From: Sipunculus nudus
Lineage: Eukaryota > Annelida > Sipuncula > Golfingiida > Sipunculidae
Assembly: GCA_026874595.1 (NCBI GenBank)
Contig: CM049313.1
Span: 28,202,008 to 28,266,007, forward strand
Direction: 5' to 3'
DNA length: 64,000 nt
Positions 60,250 to 64,000 of the stretch are shown in pieces (position 1 is the first letter of the stretch; each line of letters starts with the position of its first letter). The position numbers were made by a program, and so were the translations under genes. Below the pieces are notes generated by a model. The model worked only from the letters and a program-made list of their open reading frames with translations. It had not been told where the DNA came from and ran no database searches.

Positions 60250-61433
60250 GCCTTACCGAACAGCATTGGCCGCTGAGGTTATCGCCTCATCCTCCGCGTC
60301 GTCTTCCGCATCATCGTCACTTCCCTCGGTGGTGTCATATGAGAATGCAGGTGGAGGGGTCTCCTCATCCCGATCGTCCAGGTCACTCCTGGTTCGGGGT
60401 TCCCCTTCCTCCACATCATTAATTCTCCCCGCAAGGTTCACTCTGATGGTCATCAGTCAACTCTGGGTCATCTGGACCAAACGACAGATCTCTTTGTGAC
60501 TGGCTTTCCTCCTCCTGGACAATTCCGTTTGACCCAAGCAAACTTCACGCGGCGCGTCTCCCAGGTAGGCTTTTAATTGGTCCATATATGGTCCAACCTT
60601 ATAATATACTGAGCTTTTCTTGGGCCTCTTGATTTCGTAGGTTGACGTCGGGCACCTCACCTACCATAAAATATAGGCCCGTCCAGCCTCTACCTTGCTT
60701 CTGACTTCCCTTTGGTGGGTAATAATACCATACCCAACTTCCGATGGAGAACTTCTGGAATATGGCATTACCATCATAATTTCGCTTTTGGCGCTCCGCC
60801 GCTTTCTTGAGGTGTTTCCTAGCATATTCATGCGCTGCCATGGTTGCCTCGATCACCCAGGTGACATATTGGTGGGGACACTCGGGTACATAGTCTTTTG
60901 GGGGTTCTCCAATGAGCAGATCTATTAATTGCATAGTCTTTTCTCTGCCTGACATATCAAAACTGTCGAGCATTTTGATGCTGTCGCGGACGGTCGCTCG
61001 ATACCCGGACATCATGCACGGTAGCAAATCATCCCAGTTGTCTTGGTAATCGTTCACAAAACAAGACAACATCTGAAGCAAGGTCCAGTTAGCTCGTTCT
61101 ACGATGGCATCACTCTGGGGAAGATATGTACAGGTCCTTGTTTTATCGATCTCGAGCAATTTGCACAGATGATTCATCAACTTTGACTGGAAATCGGGTC
61201 CTTGATCACTGTGTAGAACCCTGGAAATTCCCTACTTTAGAATGATGTCATGCATGAGTCTCTCAGCAATAGATTGAGCCGTGTGGTCTGGCATCGCATA
61301 TGCCTCAGCCCACTTTGTAAAATAGTCTGACAGGACACAGATGTACTTGTTTCCAATGTCAGTGGTCCTGAGTTGTCCGAGAATGTCTATTGCTATGCGC
61401 TCCACTCGATCTCCTACCGGGCTGTGATGAAGT
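60250..61433 (-). pseudogene. Second Ty3/gypsy element: integrase core and C-terminus
   Basis: Reads from 61433 downward. It has the DDE core: AIDILGQL (about 61395), LHSDQGPDF (D codon at 61205-61207) and DAIVERAN (E codon at 61097-61099), with 35 residues between the second D and the E. A stop lies just before GISRVLHSDQG at about 61235. YFTKWAEAYAMPDHTA between the first two is typical of gypsy integrases. The 61180-60599 frame then has the post-core helix region (NWDDLLPCMMSGYRATV) and a basic, aromatic C-terminus (VWYYYPPKGSQKQGRGWTG) in place of a GPY/F module. An acidic tail in another frame (60453-60253; DDDAEDDAEDE) may be the end of Pol. Gag, PR, RT and RNase H are absent. Confidence 0.85.
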
Positions 61434-61473
61434 GTTACAATTCAAGCCAGTGTCGAGTCCACTCGATATGTCA
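61434..61473 (-). repeat. 40-bp fragment of the second element's LTR
   Basis: Minus strand TGACATATCGAGTGGACTCG and onward matches the start of the 59346-59707 LTR with one mismatch. Six shared bases (GGGCCG) extend beyond the assumed start. It abuts integrase-coding DNA directly, so the rest of the LTR, gag, PR and RT were deleted or never copied. Confidence 0.75.
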
Positions 61474-63252
61474 CGGCCCGTATTACATACCAAAATATTT
61501 CACAGTACCGATCCTTCCATGATGTACAGTTCACAAGGCTGGGACACGTTTAGTACATCAGCCAGAGGGTTCATCATTACCCAACAGGTGACAATTGCTA
61601 TCAATGATTTTTTTAAAGGTGTATGTGTGTAGATAATTCAAATGCCTGATAGTAGTATAAAAGTGGTAGCTTTCTGTAAAATATCAGCCTGTTTTGAAAT
61701 GTACTTGCACCGTAATTGCAATTTTGCGAGACACAATTATATATAAATATTATTTAGTTATAACATCTTATATAATGCCTGTTTTAAAACAAGTTTGATG
61801 TCAGTTGATAGTAGATATTTATAGCTTCCATCTGGTGTGCCATTCATGTATATAGCTTTCCAAATTCTAAAGATATGATTACTTTTATTCACTCTGTATC
61901 ATAGCAATGTGTATAATATTAGCTAATTTTATAATTATAAGAAAAAAAAAAAAAAAACGAGGTGTATTTCTGATAAGACCAACCGTGACCAGTTTGGTTT
62001 TATAAAGTTATCAATAAAGTCTTTTAGCTGAAAAAAAAAAACATGTCTGGCACCCAACTACAATTTGTGGATTTGGGCGTGGTCACAGAAAGGTGTTATT
62101 CCGTTCTTCAGTTAGCCAGTCATGTCCCATTGCCACCAACTGTCCGCAGAAAAAAAATTAATGCCTGGTTGATGTTTTTGAGTAATTTTGTGTCGCATAC
62201 CCACGCAATTATTGAATCCTGATTGGTTAATCCTCCCAATTACTCCACGTGGCTGCTATCGGGGGCCGATGTATAGAGTAAAACTCGGACGTCGCAAGCC
62301 GAATGTCACACATGATATGTATGCAGGCACGGGTACTCGGCTAATTGTCTGAATATATGTTTTTTGCATGTCTCCGGTGGAAAAAAAGAAAAGGGCTACA
62401 AGTCATTTTAAGCAGTATATTTTTATTTGTATGTTTTTGTTATATTGGTGCCTAAGTCACTTGTGATATCGTACAAACTAGGCCGCCGTATCTGCACTTC
62501 TGGCCAAATTCGCTTTCTTACACGAAATATAAATGAGCATTCGGCTGAGAGAGGGCTTTGTTGTCTGCTGAAATATTTCCATGTAAAAATTTCCAACAAA
62601 ATTTACATATAAAATCAAGGCAAGAACAGTAAATTTATACATCATTTTGCTTGGGTGGCACCATAAATCAATGATAGATATTGCAGTTTGCCTTTGTGTC
62701 AGGACTAATTGTGAAGCAGAGCTCTATTCATTCTGAGTTGCCTATGTTTTATACTGTTAACATTTCTGACAGTAGAGAGATTTCTAAATAAATATTATTT
62801 TCTATAAGGGAAACCAGATGTTTATTTGAATCGTGGGGCAAACAGTGTTTTAACGAGAATATATACCAGTTTGCTATGTAGCCAGTAAGTGCAATAACTC
62901 ATCCTGTACCGGTTTTATGTTAAAACAAAGTTCACTAAATGCTAGTGATAAGCCCAAATTGATAAAATCAGTTGTTGAAGTTGAACAAATCTAATTTAAT
63001 TCTTACCTGCTTTGACTCAGGAGTTCAAGGATTATGTTTCAAACAAAACCCTAGCAGTCCAGTGTCAACCAACTTTACCGGATTGGAAGACATCCTTGGT
63101 TCGCCTCAATTGGGCTATGGACTTGCACCAGAGAGTGCCATTAAGATCATTTTGTTTTAATCTTTAAAATGCAGTTTTTCACTGAACGGTCAAAACAACA
63201 AGTGTCTCTGTCATTCCCTAGGTTTGAGGGAGATCATGTTAATCACTGACTG
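61474..63252. other. No gene recognised; one mRNA-like 3' end
   Basis: Mostly AT-rich. AATAAA at 62013-62018 followed 12 bases later by an 11-base A-run (62031-62041) looks like the 3' end of a retrocopied transcript. A 16-base A-run is at 61942-61957. Frames at 62427-62612 and 62972-63160 match nothing I know. Confidence 0.45.
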
Positions 63253-63273
63253 TTGTCAGGAAACCAGGTAAGC

Positions 63274-64000
63274 ATGTTAACAAATAACTATTGCACTTAT
63301 ACTAACAATATTCAGTTACACAAAGATTCAAATACTAGTTATGATTTGCACTTAATTTCTTGGAATGTTGGAGGATTGAGATCTAAATTAAATACAACAG
63401 AACTCCAAAATATAATTAAAGAAGGTGACATTTTGTGTATTGTTGAAACCTGGGCTGTACAATCAGATGACTACTCTGATAACTTTGCAGATTTTCATTG
63501 TTTTAGTAAAGCCAGGAGTGATATGAAAAGGGGTGGAGTAATGGTATGTGTTAGGAAGTCTTGATATATTAATATTTTAGAAATGTATATGTTTCCTGAT
63601 ATTATTGTTTTAATATTGGAAGGTAAAATGTTTGACACTGGTTCAGATTTATTATTGATAGGAGCCTACATAGCCCCTGAAGGGTCACCAATATATAATA
63701 AGACTGAAGAAAGTGATGGAATATTACGAATTGAAAACATTATTATTGACATTTTATCAAAGTATGGAGATATGAATATTATTTTGATGGGAGATCTCAA
63801 TGCAAGAATTGGTAATATGATGGATTATATAAAAAATGATTGTTTGAATTTTGTAGGTTAAAATGATGCTTATCTTGCTGATGAATTTAACATGAAAAGA
63901 ATATCCAAAGATGCAAGAACTAATAAGTTTGGCTTCTCTTTGCAGCAGTTATGTGGTGCTTTTAATATCCATATTTTAAATGGCAGATTTGCACCAGATT
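63274..64000 (+). pseudogene. LINE C: APE-type endonuclease, partial, runs off the window
   Basis: An AP-endonuclease-like domain of a non-LTR retrotransposon ORF2. Motifs in order: SWNVGGLRSKL (start), ILCIVETW, KRGGVMVCVRKS, LLLIGAYIAPEGSP and IILMGDLNARIG (catalytic region). Stop codons at 63562 and 63859 lie in the same frame, which continues past both (NDAYLADEFNMKR, LNGRFAPD) to the window edge. RT would lie to the right of base 64000. The endonuclease nicks target DNA to prime reverse transcription. I could not assign a clade. Confidence 0.87.

Noticed and set aside
60266-60499. Ser-rich plus-strand frame
   Set aside because: It is the complement of an acidic D/E-rich tail of the minus-strand gypsy Pol remnant.

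Overview
The window is eukaryotic non-genic, repeat-dominated DNA, most likely from a bivalve mollusc. That assignment is an inference. It rests on the mix of DIRS-like, Gmr1-like Ty3/gypsy, LINE and tRNA-SINE elements, and on transposon ends with GTCCGTCC-type runs that resemble mollusc repeats. No intact host protein-coding gene, rRNA, functional tRNA or CRISPR array could be supported.

Region 1 (1-30445) is one head-to-tail satellite with a 309-bp monomer, about 97 complete or near-complete copies, continuing off the left edge. It is organised into higher-order repeats. There is a 1113-bp block duplicated at the left end, which contains a 186-bp deleted monomer. A 10-monomer (3090-bp) periodicity runs from 4.5 to 10.1 kb. 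From 10.1 to 28.0 kb a two-module compound repeat is built from a 6-mer (A, 1854 bp) and a 9-mer (B, 2781 bp). Hybrid monomers mark unequal crossovers. The array stops abruptly at 30445 inside a broken LINE reverse transcriptase.

Region 2 (30446-47440) is a graveyard of mobile elements. It holds two minus-strand L1/Tx1-like LINE remnants (A and B) and a transposon-like element at 36.08-37.9 kb. The internal tandem repeats of that element are diverged, inverted relatives of the 309-bp satellite. Further right are an array of about 279 bp rich in a GGTGGCGCCACC palindrome, a textbook tRNA-derived SINE with target duplications, and an array of about 690-bp repeats. The last ends in the same terminal sequence as the satellite-related element.

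Region 3 (47449-51290) is a decayed DIRS-like element on the plus strand: Gag, RT, RNase H, a methyltransferase-like segment, and a truncated tyrosine recombinase.

Region 4 (52485-58871) is a complete but inactivated Ty3/gypsy-class LTR retrotransposon. It has a 5-bp target duplication (ATCCC), LTRs of 783 and 812 bp, a tRNA-Pro-type primer binding site, a Gag with a SCAN-like capsid and two zinc knuckles, and the Pol order PR-INT-RT-RNaseH. Integrase before RT plus the SCAN-like Gag identify it as Gmr1-like. Its LTR promoter carries clustered heat-shock-element pentamers just upstream of the TATA box.

Region 5 (58872-64000) holds a minus-strand Ty3/gypsy remnant (integrase, C-terminus, 3' LTR and a 40-bp LTR scrap). 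After a gene-free stretch, an APE-type LINE endonuclease runs off the right edge.

The main story is repeat biology. A satellite appears to have grown from the internal repeats of a transposon family and then been remodelled by unequal exchange. A heat-shock-like promoter sits in a Gmr1-type retroelement nearby.
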